A stretch of DNA of 64,000 bases from Bin87 sp965204395 (GTDB lineage Bacteria; Chloroflexota; Dehalococcoidia; Lucifugimonadales; UBA3495), in contig OZ241987.1 of NCBI GenBank assembly GCA_965204395.1, positions 496,001-560,000 of the forward strand. The letters are read 5' to 3'. The position numbers and the translations under genes were made by a program. Below are positions 1-8,463 of this stretch, in pieces (position 1 is the first letter of the stretch; each line of letters starts with the position of its first letter). The notes under the pieces were generated by a model. The model was not told the DNA's origin. It worked only from the letters and a program-made list of their open reading frames with translations, and made no database searches.

Positions 1-1
1 G

Positions 2-1549
2 AAGGGCGACCGCGTCACCCTCTACCTTCCCATGGTGCCCGAACTCGCCATCGCCATGCTCGCTTGCGCCCGCATCGGCGCGCCCCACAGCATCGTCTTC
101 GGCGGCTTCAGCGCCGAGTCCCTCCGCGACCGCATCGAGGACTCCCAGTCCAAGGTCATGATCACCGCCGATGGCGGCTGGCGGCGCGGCGGCATCATCC
201 AGCTCAAGCAGAACGCCGACGCATCCATCGAGGGCGAAACCCCGGTGGAGAAGGTCGTCGTCGTCAAGCGCACCGCCCACGACGTGCCCATGGTCGAAGG
301 CCGCGATGTATGGTGGCACGACCTCGTGGCCGACCAGCCCCTAAACTGCGAACCCGAGCAGATGGACAGCGAGGACATGCTGTTCATGCTCTACACCTCC
401 GGCACCACCGGCAAGCCCAAGGGCATCGTCCACACCACCGGCGGCTACATGACCGGCACCTACGCCACCAGCAAGTGGATCTTCGACCTCAAGGAGGACG
501 ATGTCTATTGGTGTACCGCCGACATCGGCTGGGTCACCGGGCATAGCTACATCATCTACGGCCCGCTGTCCAATGGCGCAACCACCGTCATGTACGAGGG
601 CTCACCCGACTACCCCGACCGGGATCGCTTCTGGGCCATCGTTGAAAAGTACGCCTGCACCATCTGCTACACCGCGCCCACCGCCATCCGCACCTTCATG
701 CGCTGGGGAGAGGAATACCCCAACCAGCACGACATGTCCTCGTTGCGCCTGCTGGGCTCCGTCGGTGAGCCCATCAACCCCGAAGCGTGGGTCTGGTACT
801 GGCAGCACATCGGCGGCGGGCGCTGCCCCGTCGTGGACACCTGGTGGCAGACTGAAACCGGCTCCATCATGATCTCCGCGCTGCCCGGTATCACCACCCT
901 CAAGCCGGGCTCGGCGACCCAGCCTTTCCCCGGCATCGACGCCGCCATCCTCGACGAGCAGGGCAACGAGATCGGACCCGGCGGTGGCGGCTACCTGGTC
1001 GTCCGCAAGCCCTGGCCCAGCATGCTGCGCGGTATCTACGGCGACCCCGAGCGGTTCGTGCAGCAGTACTGGTCCAACTACGACGGCATCTACTTCACCA
1101 GCGACGGCGCCAAGCTGGACGAGGAATCCTACTTCTGGCTCCTCGGCCGCGTGGACGACGTGATCAACGTATCGGCCCATCGCATCAGCACCATGGAAGT
1201 GGAGTCCGCGTTGGTGGACAACCTCAAGGTCGCAGAGGCCGCCTGCATCGGCCGCAGCCACGACGTCAAGGGACAGGCCATCGTCGCCTTCGTAACCCTC
1301 AAAGACCAGGTGGCCAGCTCCGATGACGTAATCAACGAATTGAAGCAGCACGTCGCCGGCAAGATCGGCCCCATGGCCCGCCCCGACGACATCTACTTCG
1401 CCGCCGAACTCCCCAAGACCCGCAGCGGCAAGATCATGCGCCGCCTCCTTCGCGACGTTGCCGAAGGCCGCGCCCTCGGCGACACCACCACCCTGGCCGA
1501 CCCCGCCGTCGTAGAAATGCTAAAAGCCCAATACGACGACGAGGAGTAA
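2..1549 (+). CDS. acs: Acetyl-CoA synthetase, C-terminal part (5' end outside window)
   Basis: AMP-forming acetate activation to acetyl-CoA. The frame is open to the left edge, so about 130-150 N-terminal residues are missing; the visible 515 residues compare with about 650 for the family. The ATP/AMP-binding loop YTSGTTGKPKG lies about 130 residues in, DTWWQTETG is encoded at about 835-861, and the C-terminal TRSGKIMRR motif holds the lysine (codon 1430-1432) that is acetylated to switch off the enzyme in characterised members. A strong hairpin terminator follows 30 bases after the stop, so this ends its transcript. Family assignment is secure; propionate as an alternative substrate cannot be excluded. 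Confidence 0.96.
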   Translation, partial: KGDRVTLYLPMVPELAIAMLACARIGAPHSIVFGGFSAESLRDRIEDSQSKVMITADGGWRRGGIIQLKQNADASIEGETPVEKVVVVKRTAHDVPMVEGRDVWWHDLVADQPLNCEPEQMDSEDMLFMLYTSGTTGKPKGIVHTTGGYMTGTYATSKWIFDLKEDDVYWCTADIGWVTGHSYIIYGPLSNGATTVMYEGSPDYPDRDRFWAIVEKYACTICYTAPTAIRTFMRWGEEYPNQHDMSSLRLLGSVGEPINPEAWVWYWQHIGGGRCPVVDTWWQTETGSIMISALPGITTLKPGSATQPFPGIDAAILDEQGNEIGPGGGGYLVVRKPWPSMLRGIYGDPERFVQQYWSNYDGIYFTSDGAKLDEESYFWLLGRVDDVINVSAHRISTMEVESALVDNLKVAEAACIGRSHDVKGQAIVAFVTLKDQVASSDDVINELKQHVAGKIGPMARPDDIYFAAELPKTRSGKIMRRLLRDVAEGRALGDTTTLADPAVVEMLKAQYDDEE

Positions 1550-1579
1550 ACAACGCGGCGCGCCATGTGTTTCCATTCC

Positions 1580-1609
1580 GGCCCCTCTGGTATCTGAGGG
1601 GCCGTTTTT
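1580..1609 (+). terminator. Rho-independent terminator after acs
   Basis: An 8-bp perfect stem, GGCCCCTC (1580-1587) with GAGGGGCC (1596-1603), has an 8-base loop and is followed by G and five T's. Confidence 0.85.
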
Positions 1610-1637
1610 GTTCCAGCCCGCTCCCCTTTGTTATACT
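1608..1637 (+). promoter_or_regulatory. Probable sigma-70 promoter for the Uma2 gene
   Basis: TTGTTC (1608-1613), an 18-base spacer and TATACT (1632-1637) sit just behind the acs terminator. The implied transcription start near 1644 rules out the longer in-frame start at 1608 and supports ATG 1674. Confidence 0.5.
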
Positions 1638-1673
1638 GTTTCCCAACCCTTCGGACCGGCGCCGAGGCCTGCC

Positions 1674-2444
1674 ATGACCACCAAACCACCGGCCACAATC
1701 AACCCTAAACTGGCCCATCTCTACGACGAGAACGGCGTCTTCTATCCCGAAACCGATGATATGCCCATGCCCAACGCCGACTATCAGAGCGAGCTCTACA
1801 TCTCAGTTATCACTCCTCTACGCGGTTATTTTCGGGATCAACCGGATGTCCATGTTGCCGGCAACACGTTCATCTACTACCGCCAGGGCCATCCCCAGCA
1901 ATTCGTGTCACCGGACTGCTACGTGGCCTTCGGTGTGGATGTCAGCCACATCTTCTACCGCAACACCTACCGCGTTTGGGAGATGGGCAAGATCCCCGAT
2001 TTCGCCCTGGAGATAGCATCCGAGAGCACCGCCCGGCACGATATGGGCGATAAGCGCCGTCTGTACGCCGAACTCGGCTTCGGAGAATACTGGCGCTACG
2101 ACGCCACACCCGACAGCGAATTCTACGGCGAACCGCTGGTCGCTGAGCATCTGGTCAACGGTGAGTACGTCCGCTTGGAAATCAAACGGGGCACCGATGG
2201 CCTGATCTGGGGGCATAGTCCAACCCTCGGCCTCGATCTCTGTTGGGACGACGGAAGACTGCGCTTTCGCATCCCCAACACCGGCGAATTCCTGCCCGAT
2301 TACGACGAAGCAATGGGCGCTCTCCGGGAATCGGAAGCCCGTCGCCAGGAATCCGACGATGCACGGTTGCTCGCCGAGGCGGAGAACGCCGAACTCCGAG
2401 AGCAACTGCGCCTCCTGCAATCACAGCAGCGCGATCCAGCCTGA
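1674..2444 (+). CDS. Uma2 family endonuclease-like protein
   Basis: 256 residues from ATG 1674, chosen because a promoter overlaps the upstream in-frame start. The core matches the Uma2/DUF820 restriction-endonuclease-like fold: a stretch reading SPDCYVAFGV, then PDFALEIASEST and, about 20 residues later, LYAELGFGEYWRYD, which place the conserved D, E-x-S and Y-x-x-x-G-x-x-E-Y-W residues. The last 40 residues are Glu/Arg/Leu-rich and probably form a short coiled coil. Such proteins are abundant in Cyanobacteria and Chloroflexota; their biological role is not established. It lies 29 bases before gatB. Confidence 0.85.
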   Translation: MTTKPPATINPKLAHLYDENGVFYPETDDMPMPNADYQSELYISVITPLRGYFRDQPDVHVAGNTFIYYRQGHPQQFVSPDCYVAFGVDVSHIFYRNTYRVWEMGKIPDFALEIASESTARHDMGDKRRLYAELGFGEYWRYDATPDSEFYGEPLVAEHLVNGEYVRLEIKRGTDGLIWGHSPTLGLDLCWDDGRLRFRIPNTGEFLPDYDEAMGALRESEARRQESDDARLLAEAENAELREQLRLLQSQQRDPA

Positions 2445-2473
2445 CCTGTGACATCCGCATACACGGAACGCTC

Positions 2474-4027
2474 ATGCAATACGAAACCGTCATCGGCCTC
2501 GAGGTCCACGTCCAGCTCGACACCCGCAGCAAGATGTTCTGCGCGTGTCCCGCCGACTACCAGGACGCCGAGCCCAACACTCGCACGTGCCCCGTCTGCC
2601 TCGGACTCCCGGGAGCCCTGCCCGTCATCAACCGCCGTGCCGTCGAGTACACCATGATGACCGGCCTAGCCCTGAACTGCAGCATCCCCGAATTCACCAA
2701 GTTCGACCGCAAGAACTATCCTTACCCCGACCTGATGAAGGGCTACCAGATCTCCCAGTACGACCTGCCCCTCGCCCTCGACGGCTACCTGGAAATCGAC
2801 GGCGACCCCGGCATCGGCCACGCCCAGCGCCGCATCGGCGTCGAGCGCGTCCATCTTGAGGAAGACGTCGCCAAGATGCAGCACTTCCCCGACGGCAACG
2901 CCGGAGAGGGCTACTCGCTGGTGGACGTGAATCGCTCCGGCGTCCCCCTCATGGAAATCGTCAGCAGGCCGGACCTTCGCTCGCCCGAGGAGGCCCGTCA
3001 GTACCTCACCTCCCTGCACTCCCTGGTCCAGTTCCTTGGCGTGTCCACCGCCAATATGCAGGACGGCAACTTCCGCTGCGACGCCAACGTCAGCATCAGG
3101 CCGGTGGGCAGTGACACCTTCGGCACCCGCACCGAAATCAAGAACGTGAACAGCTTCCGCGCCGTCTTCCAGGCCCTCGAGTTCGAGGTCGCACGCCAGC
3201 AGCGCGTTCTCGAAGACGGCGGCCAGGTTGTTCAGGAGACTCGCGGCTGGATCGAGGAACGTGAGGTCACCGTCTCCCAGCGCAGCAAGGAATACGCCCA
3301 CGACTATCGCTACTTCCCAGAGCCTGACCTGCCACCCCTGAACATCGGACGCGATTGGGTCGCCGGACTCCAGGCCGCCCTGCCCGAACTGGCCCCCCAA
3401 CGCAAATCCCGCTTTATGACGGATTACGGTCTGTCCGAATACGACGCCGACCAACTCACCGTATCCCGCGCCACCGCCGACTACTTCGAGTCGGTTCTAT
3501 CCCTACACAGCCCGTCCGGATCGCCGGACGCGGCGAAAGAAATCGCCAACTGGATCATCGGTGACCTCTTCCGACTGCTCAACCAGCACCAGTCCGACAT
3601 CGCCGCTTCACCTGTCTCGCCTGCTGAACTCGCCGAATTATTGTCCCTGATTTCCGACCGAACGTTATCCAACTCCCTAGCAAAAACGGTGCTGGAGAAA
3701 ATGTTCGAGAGACCCTTACCTGTGGCGACCGATGTTGAGCAGATCGAATTTGGCTTCGACATGTCTCAAGCGGAAGCGACCACATTCGGACCCAAGGAAA
3801 TCGTCGCAGAGTTGGGTCTCGCCCAGATCAGCGACACCAGCGCCATCGAGGCCGCCGTCGCCGAAGCCATCGCCGCGAACCCAAAGGCCGTCGCCGATTA
3901 CCTCGACGGCAAGGAAAACGCCGCCCGTTTCCTCATGGGCCAGGTCATGCGCATCACCAAGGGACAGGCCCAGCCTGACCTAGCCCTCCGCCTCGTCCAG
4001 GATGGTCTGGCAGCGCAGAAAAGGTGA
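2474..4027 (+). CDS. gatB: Aspartyl/glutamyl-tRNA(Asn/Gln) amidotransferase subunit B
   Basis: 517 residues, slightly longer than the usual 475-500. GatB carries the kinase/tRNA-binding half of the GatCAB complex, which converts mischarged Glu-tRNA(Gln) and Asp-tRNA(Asn). The start at ATG 2474 gives the canonical YETVIGLEVHVQL opening; four cysteines at 23, 25, 39 and 42 form the expected zinc site. VNRSGVPLMEIVSRPD and KNVNSF are family signatures, and the C-terminal 150 residues form the YqeY-like tRNA-binding domain. No gatA or gatC lies nearby, so the complex is encoded at several loci. No strong Shine-Dalgarno is visible. Confidence 0.97.
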   Translation: MQYETVIGLEVHVQLDTRSKMFCACPADYQDAEPNTRTCPVCLGLPGALPVINRRAVEYTMMTGLALNCSIPEFTKFDRKNYPYPDLMKGYQISQYDLPLALDGYLEIDGDPGIGHAQRRIGVERVHLEEDVAKMQHFPDGNAGEGYSLVDVNRSGVPLMEIVSRPDLRSPEEARQYLTSLHSLVQFLGVSTANMQDGNFRCDANVSIRPVGSDTFGTRTEIKNVNSFRAVFQALEFEVARQQRVLEDGGQVVQETRGWIEEREVTVSQRSKEYAHDYRYFPEPDLPPLNIGRDWVAGLQAALPELAPQRKSRFMTDYGLSEYDADQLTVSRATADYFESVLSLHSPSGSPDAAKEIANWIIGDLFRLLNQHQSDIAASPVSPAELAELLSLISDRTLSNSLAKTVLEKMFERPLPVATDVEQIEFGFDMSQAEATTFGPKEIVAELGLAQISDTSAIEAAVAEAIAANPKAVADYLDGKENAARFLMGQVMRITKGQAQPDLALRLVQDGLAAQKR

Positions 4028-4059
4028 CGTGGTACAATCGATAGCCACGGAGTACCGCA

Positions 4060-4275
4060 ATGACATTGCTCAACGTCGCCCAGATCATCGCTTCCGTCAT
4101 CCTGGTCCTGATCATCCTATCTCAGGTGCGGGAAGCTGGCAGCGGAATGTTCGGCAGCGCCCAGAACACCGTTCGCACCCGCCGCGGCCTGGAGCGCACC
4201 TTGTTCCAACTCACCATCGTACTGATCGTGGTCTTCCTGGTGGTCTCTACCCTCAGCGCCCGCTTCCCCGGCTAA
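4060..4275 (+). CDS. secG: Preprotein translocase subunit SecG
   Basis: A 71-residue membrane protein with two hydrophobic segments (about 5-20 and 47-66) around the conserved cytosolic loop with GMFGSAQNT and an Arg-rich turn. This is the standard SecG layout, the accessory subunit of SecYEG. CGGAG seven bases upstream of the ATG is a fair ribosome site. It follows gatB by 32 bases and could be cotranscribed, although TGGTACAAT at 4030-4038 could act as an extended -10. Confidence 0.9.
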   Translation: MTLLNVAQIIASVILVLIILSQVREAGSGMFGSAQNTVRTRRGLERTLFQLTIVLIVVFLVVSTLSARFPG

Positions 4276-4305
4276 CGTCTCGTCCCTTAGGCACGGGCCG
4301 GGTTT

Positions 4306-4622
4306 ATGGATCTGTTTAACGTTGAACTTCTGCATTTGCTGAGGGACATCGCGGTGATTTTGGGGGTAGTTTACGCACCAATCCTTTTCGCGAACGGGAT
4401 CATGGACGTCGTTATAAAATTCCGGAACCTACGGAATGATGATTCGTGGAAGCGCGTAAATTCATTTCTCGCAATTTGCCTGCGATCATCATCGCGGCGA
4501 TCTTTGTCGCCTGGTTCTTCTTGGTGGGCGAGGCGTTTAGCCGGTATTGTCCCTTCGTTCCCGAGGAGCAGATTAACCCTCTGTCGTGCGATGTTTTCTT
4601 CTGGTGGCGCTGGTTTGACTGA
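4306..4622 (+). pseudogene. Small two-segment membrane protein, apparently frameshifted
   Basis: From ATG 4306 the first ~50 residues (MDLFNVELLHLLRD, then a hydrophobic stretch, then a charged NLRNDDSW) read as a genuine membrane protein, but the same frame then becomes Ser/Arg-rich noise. The -1 frame, open from GTG 4446 to TGA 4622, continues sensibly with RKFISRN, a second hydrophobic segment IIIAAIFVAWFFLVG and a tail ending WWRWFD. One indel near 4440 would join them into a protein of about 105 residues. Alternatives: two separate tiny genes, or a sequencing error. No family recognised. It is less GC-rich than its neighbours. Confidence 0.5.
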
Positions 4623-4643
4623 AAGGCCTGTAACCCCACCCGC

Positions 4644-5510
4644 ATGACCGCGCCGCCCATAGTCTTGGCCACCGATTTCGGCCTGTCCGATGCCTACGTC
4701 GGCATGATGCGCGGCGTGATCCACGGGATTAATCCGTCCGCCCACGTCATCGACCTCACCCACGGCATAGGCGCTCAGGACGTACGCCACGGTGCCGTCG
4801 TTCTCGCCGATTCTTACCACTATTTCCCAGACGGCACCATGTTCGTTGCCGTGGTCGATCCTGGCGTCGGCACCGACCGCGTCGCCATCCTGCTAGAAAC
4901 TTCCCATGCCCGTTTCGTCGCCCCCGACAACGGACTGCTCACCCTGGTCTGCCGTCAGTACAAACCCGCCTTCGGTGATAGCGACACCTCCGCGATTACA
5001 ACCGTCCCGCATCCTTGCCGCGCCTGGCGACTCACCAACCCCGATTATTGGCGACACCCGGTGAGCAACACCTTCCACGGCCGCGACGTGTTTGCTCCTG
5101 TCGCGGCTCACCTCTCCCTTGGCGCGTCCCCCGATGCGTTGGGCGACCCCACACCGATCATCACCGCCCTCGCCCTGCCAATACCTCGGACCGACGGCAA
5201 CTCAATCCAAGGACAGGTCATCTTCGCCGACGTTTTCGGCAACCTCGTCACCGACATCACCGCCGACTTGCTCGACGAAATCGGTGTCGCCCCCGGAGAT
5301 CCATCTGCCACCGTGACCATCGACGGCCAAACCATCATCGGCCTGTCCCGCACCTTCCACGACCCTCCGGGCGGCGGACTCCGCTCCCTCATCGGCAGCC
5401 ACGGTCGCCTCGAAATCGCCGTCGTCGACGGCAGCGCAGCTGCGACGCTCAAGTCAGGCTCCGGCGCTCCTGCCTCGATTACTGGAGCCGCACGCGCGCC
5501 CGTTCCTTGA
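4644..5510 (+). CDS. SAM hydrolase / hydroxide adenosyltransferase (DUF62)
   Basis: 288 residues. The family cleaves S-adenosyl-methionine to adenosine and methionine and is related to fluorinase and chlorinase, but most members are hydrolases. The opening LATDFGLSDAYVGMMRGVI carries the family Asp; DPGVGT, GRDVFAPVAAHL and IFADVFGNLVTDI follow in the expected order, with a C-terminal beta domain. No halogenase-type gene context is present, so hydrolase is the better call. It is followed within 40 bases by a terminator that separates it from the dehydrogenase genes. Confidence 0.88.
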   Translation: MTAPPIVLATDFGLSDAYVGMMRGVIHGINPSAHVIDLTHGIGAQDVRHGAVVLADSYHYFPDGTMFVAVVDPGVGTDRVAILLETSHARFVAPDNGLLTLVCRQYKPAFGDSDTSAITTVPHPCRAWRLTNPDYWRHPVSNTFHGRDVFAPVAAHLSLGASPDALGDPTPIITALALPIPRTDGNSIQGQVIFADVFGNLVTDITADLLDEIGVAPGDPSATVTIDGQTIIGLSRTFHDPPGGGLRSLIGSHGRLEIAVVDGSAAATLKSGSGAPASITGAARAPVP

Positions 5511-5534
5511 CACCCATCCGCCGAATGCTACTAT
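5507..5534 (+). promoter_or_regulatory. Promoter upstream of the E1 alpha gene
   Basis: TTGACA (5507-5512), a 16-base spacer and TACTAT (5529-5534). The -35 overlaps the stop codon of the SAM hydrolase gene. The leader of about 95 nt runs through a hairpin with a T-run at 5550-5572 before the ATG at 5635, an arrangement that would allow attenuation. Confidence 0.6.
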
Positions 5535-5549
5535 TTCCCAATCGTAATA

Positions 5550-5572
5550 CCGGCGTTCACCCGCCGGTTTTT
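5550..5572 (+). terminator. Terminator/attenuator hairpin before E1 alpha
   Basis: CCGGCG (5550-5555) pairs with CGCCGG (5562-5567), a six-base loop, followed directly by TTTTT. It lies downstream of a good promoter but upstream of the gene. TATAAT at 5574-5579 immediately follows and might start a second transcript, though I see no matching -35. Confidence 0.7.
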
Positions 5573-5634
5573 GTATAATCGCCACACTCAAGTGCCAGAA
5601 AACAGCCCCGAAACATCACAAGGAGGGCGTTGCC

Positions 5635-6645
5635 ATGGAACCCGAACGCGACACCTTATTGAAACTCTACCGTACCATGACCACCATTCGTCATTTCGAA
5701 GAGCGCGGCGTGCCAGAAACAGGCCAGCGCGGCATGTCCTCCTCCGTCCACTCCTCCGTGGGGCAGGAAGCCGTGCCCACCGGCGTCTGCGCCCACCTCA
5801 CCGACGACGACTACATCGGCAGCACCCACCGTGGCCACGGCCACTGCATCGCCAAAGGCGTCGACCCCAAACTGATGATGGCCGAACTCTTCGGACGCAG
5901 CCACGGCCCCAACAAGGGCAAGGGCGGCTCCATGCACATCGCAGACATGAGCAAGGGCATGCTCGGCACCAACGGCATCGTTGCCGGCAGCGTCCCCCTC
6001 GCCGTCGGCGCCGCTCTCACCTCCAAGATCCAGCGCCTCGGTCGCGTCGCCGTGGCATTCTTTGGCGACGGCGGAGCCAACCAGGGCGTCCTCCACGAGT
6101 GCATGAACCTCGCATCCGTTTGGAAGCTCCCCGTGATCTTCTGCTGCGAGAACAACGGCTACGCCGAGTCCACGCCGGTTGAGTACGGTTTGTCCGTCGC
6201 CAACGTCGCCGACCGCGCCGCCGGCTACGACATGCCCGGCTTCCACGTCGACGGCATGGACGTTCTTGCCGTGTATGAAGCCGCTGGCGAAGCCGTATCG
6301 CGCGCCCGCGCCGGCGACGGCCCGGCCCTGCTCGAAGCCCGAACTTACCGCTACTACGGCCACACTGTATTCGACAACCCTCTGACCTACCGCACCAAGG
6401 AAGAGGAGGACCACTGGCGCGCCCGCGACCCGTTGCTCACTTTCCGCAACCACATGTCGGCCCAGGGTAACGTCGTCACCGTTGAGGAAATGGACCAGAT
6501 GGACGAGGAAGCTCGCGTCCTCATGGAAGACGCCGTCGCATTCGCCGACGCCAGCCCGCTGCCGGAACCCCACGAAATCTACGAGGACGTCTACGCCGAC
6601 TACCCCGTCGACATGATGCGCCGCGGCGCCAACATGTCCGTATAG
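5635..6645 (+). CDS. Thiamine-diphosphate dehydrogenase E1 component, alpha subunit
   Basis: 336 residues, typical for E1 alpha of pyruvate, acetoin or branched-chain 2-oxoacid dehydrogenases. The ThDP/Mg motif runs from GDGGANQG (144-151) to ENNGYAES (172-179), and HRGHGH and KGGSMH are family landmarks. AGGAGG at 5621-5626 fixes the ATG at 5635. The beta subunit is 680 bases downstream, separated by an inserted two-gene pair. No E2 or E3 gene follows, so the substrate (pyruvate or acetoin) is undecided. Confidence 0.92.
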   Translation: MEPERDTLLKLYRTMTTIRHFEERGVPETGQRGMSSSVHSSVGQEAVPTGVCAHLTDDDYIGSTHRGHGHCIAKGVDPKLMMAELFGRSHGPNKGKGGSMHIADMSKGMLGTNGIVAGSVPLAVGAALTSKIQRLGRVAVAFFGDGGANQGVLHECMNLASVWKLPVIFCCENNGYAESTPVEYGLSVANVADRAAGYDMPGFHVDGMDVLAVYEAAGEAVSRARAGDGPALLEARTYRYYGHTVFDNPLTYRTKEEEDHWRARDPLLTFRNHMSAQGNVVTVEEMDQMDEEARVLMEDAVAFADASPLPEPHEIYEDVYADYPVDMMRRGANMSV

Positions 6646-6667
6646 CCCGCGTTTATCAGATTTGCGC

Positions 6668-6952
6668 ATGGACCTGGACATCAGCAAGGGCAAGCCCAAT
6701 CTGACCAACGTCGAAATCTCGGCGTTGGGCAAATTGATCTACCGTCAGAAAATCAGACCGCTGATGACCGAAAAGGACATCGGTAGGTTCGTGTATGTGG
6801 ATGTCCACAGTGGCCAATACGAGATAGCCGAGAATATGCTCGATGCCACCCACAAGCTGAGGAGACGTGTTCCGGAGGCCTGCGGCTTCATGATACGGGT
6901 CGGTTACTCGGCGCCTGTATTCTTGGGGTGGCATGAGGAGCCGGAACTATGA
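6668..6952 (+). CDS. Small protein partner of a clan AA aspartic protease
   Basis: 94 residues from ATG 6668, overlapping the next gene by four bases (ATGA). Its middle reads RFVYVDVHSGQYEIAEN, then a short helix with LDATHKL, then FMIRVGYSAPVFLG. I recognise the pattern (G-[KR]-F-V-x-[IV]-D-[IV]-x-[ST]-G-x-Y-E, later R-[IV]-G-Y) from small proteins that commonly precede retropepsin-like genes in Cyanobacteria and Chloroflexota; no function is established. The strict coupling to its neighbour and its position inside a metabolic operon resemble a toxin-antitoxin-type cassette, but that is inference. No clear ribosome site is visible. Confidence 0.7.
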   Translation: MDLDISKGKPNLTNVEISALGKLIYRQKIRPLMTEKDIGRFVYVDVHSGQYEIAENMLDATHKLRRRVPEACGFMIRVGYSAPVFLGWHEEPEL

Positions 6953-7323
6953 CCTCCGGCAGAGTAACTGCCACTCGCAAGCCTCTTGTGCCAGTCACAA
7001 TCCTTGACAACCAAAATAACCCGCACACCGTCCAGTTCGTGTGCGACTCCGGGTTCACCGGCCAACTGCTGATGCCCAAGCGGTTCATGGATCGTTTGGG
7101 ACTAACGGCTTCAGAATGGATCGACGCCCGGCCTGCAACTGGAGATTTCGTAAAAATACCCTATGCCGAGGCCGCGGTTGTTTGGCAAGGCATCCAGCGA
7201 CAGGCACAAATCCTGCAGCTCGAATCAGAACCTCTCCTCGGCATGGAATTCCTCTGGAACCACCGCATCACCATCGACGCCGTTCCCAACGGCCCCGTAA
7301 CCATCACTCCCATCGGAGGCTGA
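6949..7323 (+). CDS. Clan AA (retropepsin-like) aspartic protease
   Basis: 124 residues. The single catalytic-type motif CDSGFTGQLLMP (D-[ST]-G-x-T) begins about residue 28, the spacing of a half-pepsin that acts as a homodimer. The C-terminal part has VVWQGIQRQ, LLGMEFLW and a final beta-rich VTITPIGG, typical of the stand-alone bacterial family. It starts inside the stop codon of the 94-residue protein and ends four bases before the E1 beta ATG, whose Shine-Dalgarno lies in its last codons, so all four genes look cotranscribed. Substrate unknown. Confidence 0.82.
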   Translation: MTSGRVTATRKPLVPVTILDNQNNPHTVQFVCDSGFTGQLLMPKRFMDRLGLTASEWIDARPATGDFVKIPYAEAAVVWQGIQRQAQILQLESEPLLGMEFLWNHRITIDAVPNGPVTITPIGG

Positions 7324-7327
7324 CAAT

Positions 7328-8383
7328 ATGACCACCATGGTTGACATCCCAATGATGCCGCCCCCCGGCGAAACCCGCGAGATACAGACCCGCGAGGCCA
7401 TCAACGAAGCCCTGGCCCAGGAGATGCGCCGCGACCCCACCGTCATCATCATGGGCGAGGAAATCGCCGGCGGCGCCGGTCGCGAGCACCTGGGCATCGT
7501 CGACGCCTGGGGCGGAGCCTTCCGCACCACCCGCGGCCTCATCCAAGAATTCGGCAACGAGCGTGTCCTGGACACTCCGCTGTCCGAAGCCGCATTCGTT
7601 GGCACCGCCATTGGCGCCGCCTCCACCGGCATGCGCGCCGTCGCCGAGTTGATGTTCGTCGACTTTGTCGGCGTCTGCATGGACCAGCTCCTCAACAACG
7701 CCGCCAAGATGCGCTACATGTTCGGCGGGCAGGTCAAGGTCCCCTTCGTAATGCTCACCCGCATCGGCGCCGGATTTGGCAGCGCCGCCCAGCACTCCGA
7801 GTCCTTCTACTCGCTGTTCAGCCACATCCCCGGACTCAAGGGCGTCTGTCCGTCCGACGCCTACACCGCCAAGGGTCTGCTCCTCTCCGCCATCCGCGAC
7901 GACGACCCCGTGGTGTTCTTTGAGCATAAGGGACTCTACGGCGACACCTGCCCCGTGCCGGAGGAGATGTACACCCTGCCACTGGGCAAGGCCCGCACCG
8001 TCCGACCCGGCGCCGACATCACCATCGTCGGCATCAGCAAGATGACCTGGACCGCCGTCGAAGCCGCCGAAGAACTCGCGAAAGAGGGCATCAACGCCGA
8101 GGTCATCGACCTGCTCAGCGTCTCCCCCATCGACTACGACCACGTGCTGGAGTCCGTGCGCCGCACCCATCGCCTGCTCGTCGTGGACGAGGACACGCCC
8201 GTGTGCAGCATATCCTCCGACATCTGCGCCCGCGTCGCCGAGGAAGCCTTCGACTACCTCGACGCTCCGCCGTCCCGTGTCACGCCGCCCCACACCCCCG
8301 TGCCCTACAGCCGCGCCCTCGAAAACCTCTACGTTCCCAACGCCGAGCGAGTCATCACCACCGCCCGCCGTTTGGTAGCATAA
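7328..8383 (+). CDS. Thiamine-diphosphate dehydrogenase E1 component, beta subunit
   Basis: 351 residues with the transketolase pyrimidine-binding domain (about 20-195, including the catalytic-type Glu in IMGEEI and LDTPLSEAAFVG) and the C-terminal transketolase domain (about 215-340, with IVGISKMTW and VIDLLSVSPID). GGAGG at 7315-7319 selects ATG 7328. It forms the alpha2-beta2 E1 heterotetramer with the product of the gene at 5635. No lipoyl E2 or E3 gene follows. Confidence 0.92.
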   Translation: MTTMVDIPMMPPPGETREIQTREAINEALAQEMRRDPTVIIMGEEIAGGAGREHLGIVDAWGGAFRTTRGLIQEFGNERVLDTPLSEAAFVGTAIGAASTGMRAVAELMFVDFVGVCMDQLLNNAAKMRYMFGGQVKVPFVMLTRIGAGFGSAAQHSESFYSLFSHIPGLKGVCPSDAYTAKGLLLSAIRDDDPVVFFEHKGLYGDTCPVPEEMYTLPLGKARTVRPGADITIVGISKMTWTAVEAAEELAKEGINAEVIDLLSVSPIDYDHVLESVRRTHRLLVVDEDTPVCSISSDICARVAEEAFDYLDAPPSRVTPPHTPVPYSRALENLYVPNAERVITTARRLVA

Positions 8384-8429
8384 CGATTCTTGTAGGGGCA
8401 CGATTCAAACCAGCTTTTGCAGTCTTCCC

Positions 8430-8458
8430 GCTCATCCTGAGCTAGTCGAAGGATGAGC
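8430..8458. repeat. Palindromic repeat, family C (TCATCCTGAG...GTCGAAGGA type)
   Basis: GCTCATCCT (8430-8438) pairs with AGGATGAGC (8450-8458). Related copies occur at 21151, 23512, 29481, 29584 and 30635, two of them inside genes. Confidence 0.8.
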
Positions 8459-8463
8459 CATGT

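Noticed and set aside
4371..4820. 149-residue minus-strand ORF
   Set aside because: Antisense to the membrane-protein fragments and the SAM hydrolase gene; composition is that of a shadow frame.
5656..6732. 358-residue minus-strand ORF over E1 alpha
   Set aside because: Val/Gly/His-rich shadow of a high-GC gene with strong family motifs on the other strand.
7304..8401. 365-residue minus-strand ORF over E1 beta
   Set aside because: Complementary shadow; no domain, while the + strand holds intact E1 beta motifs.
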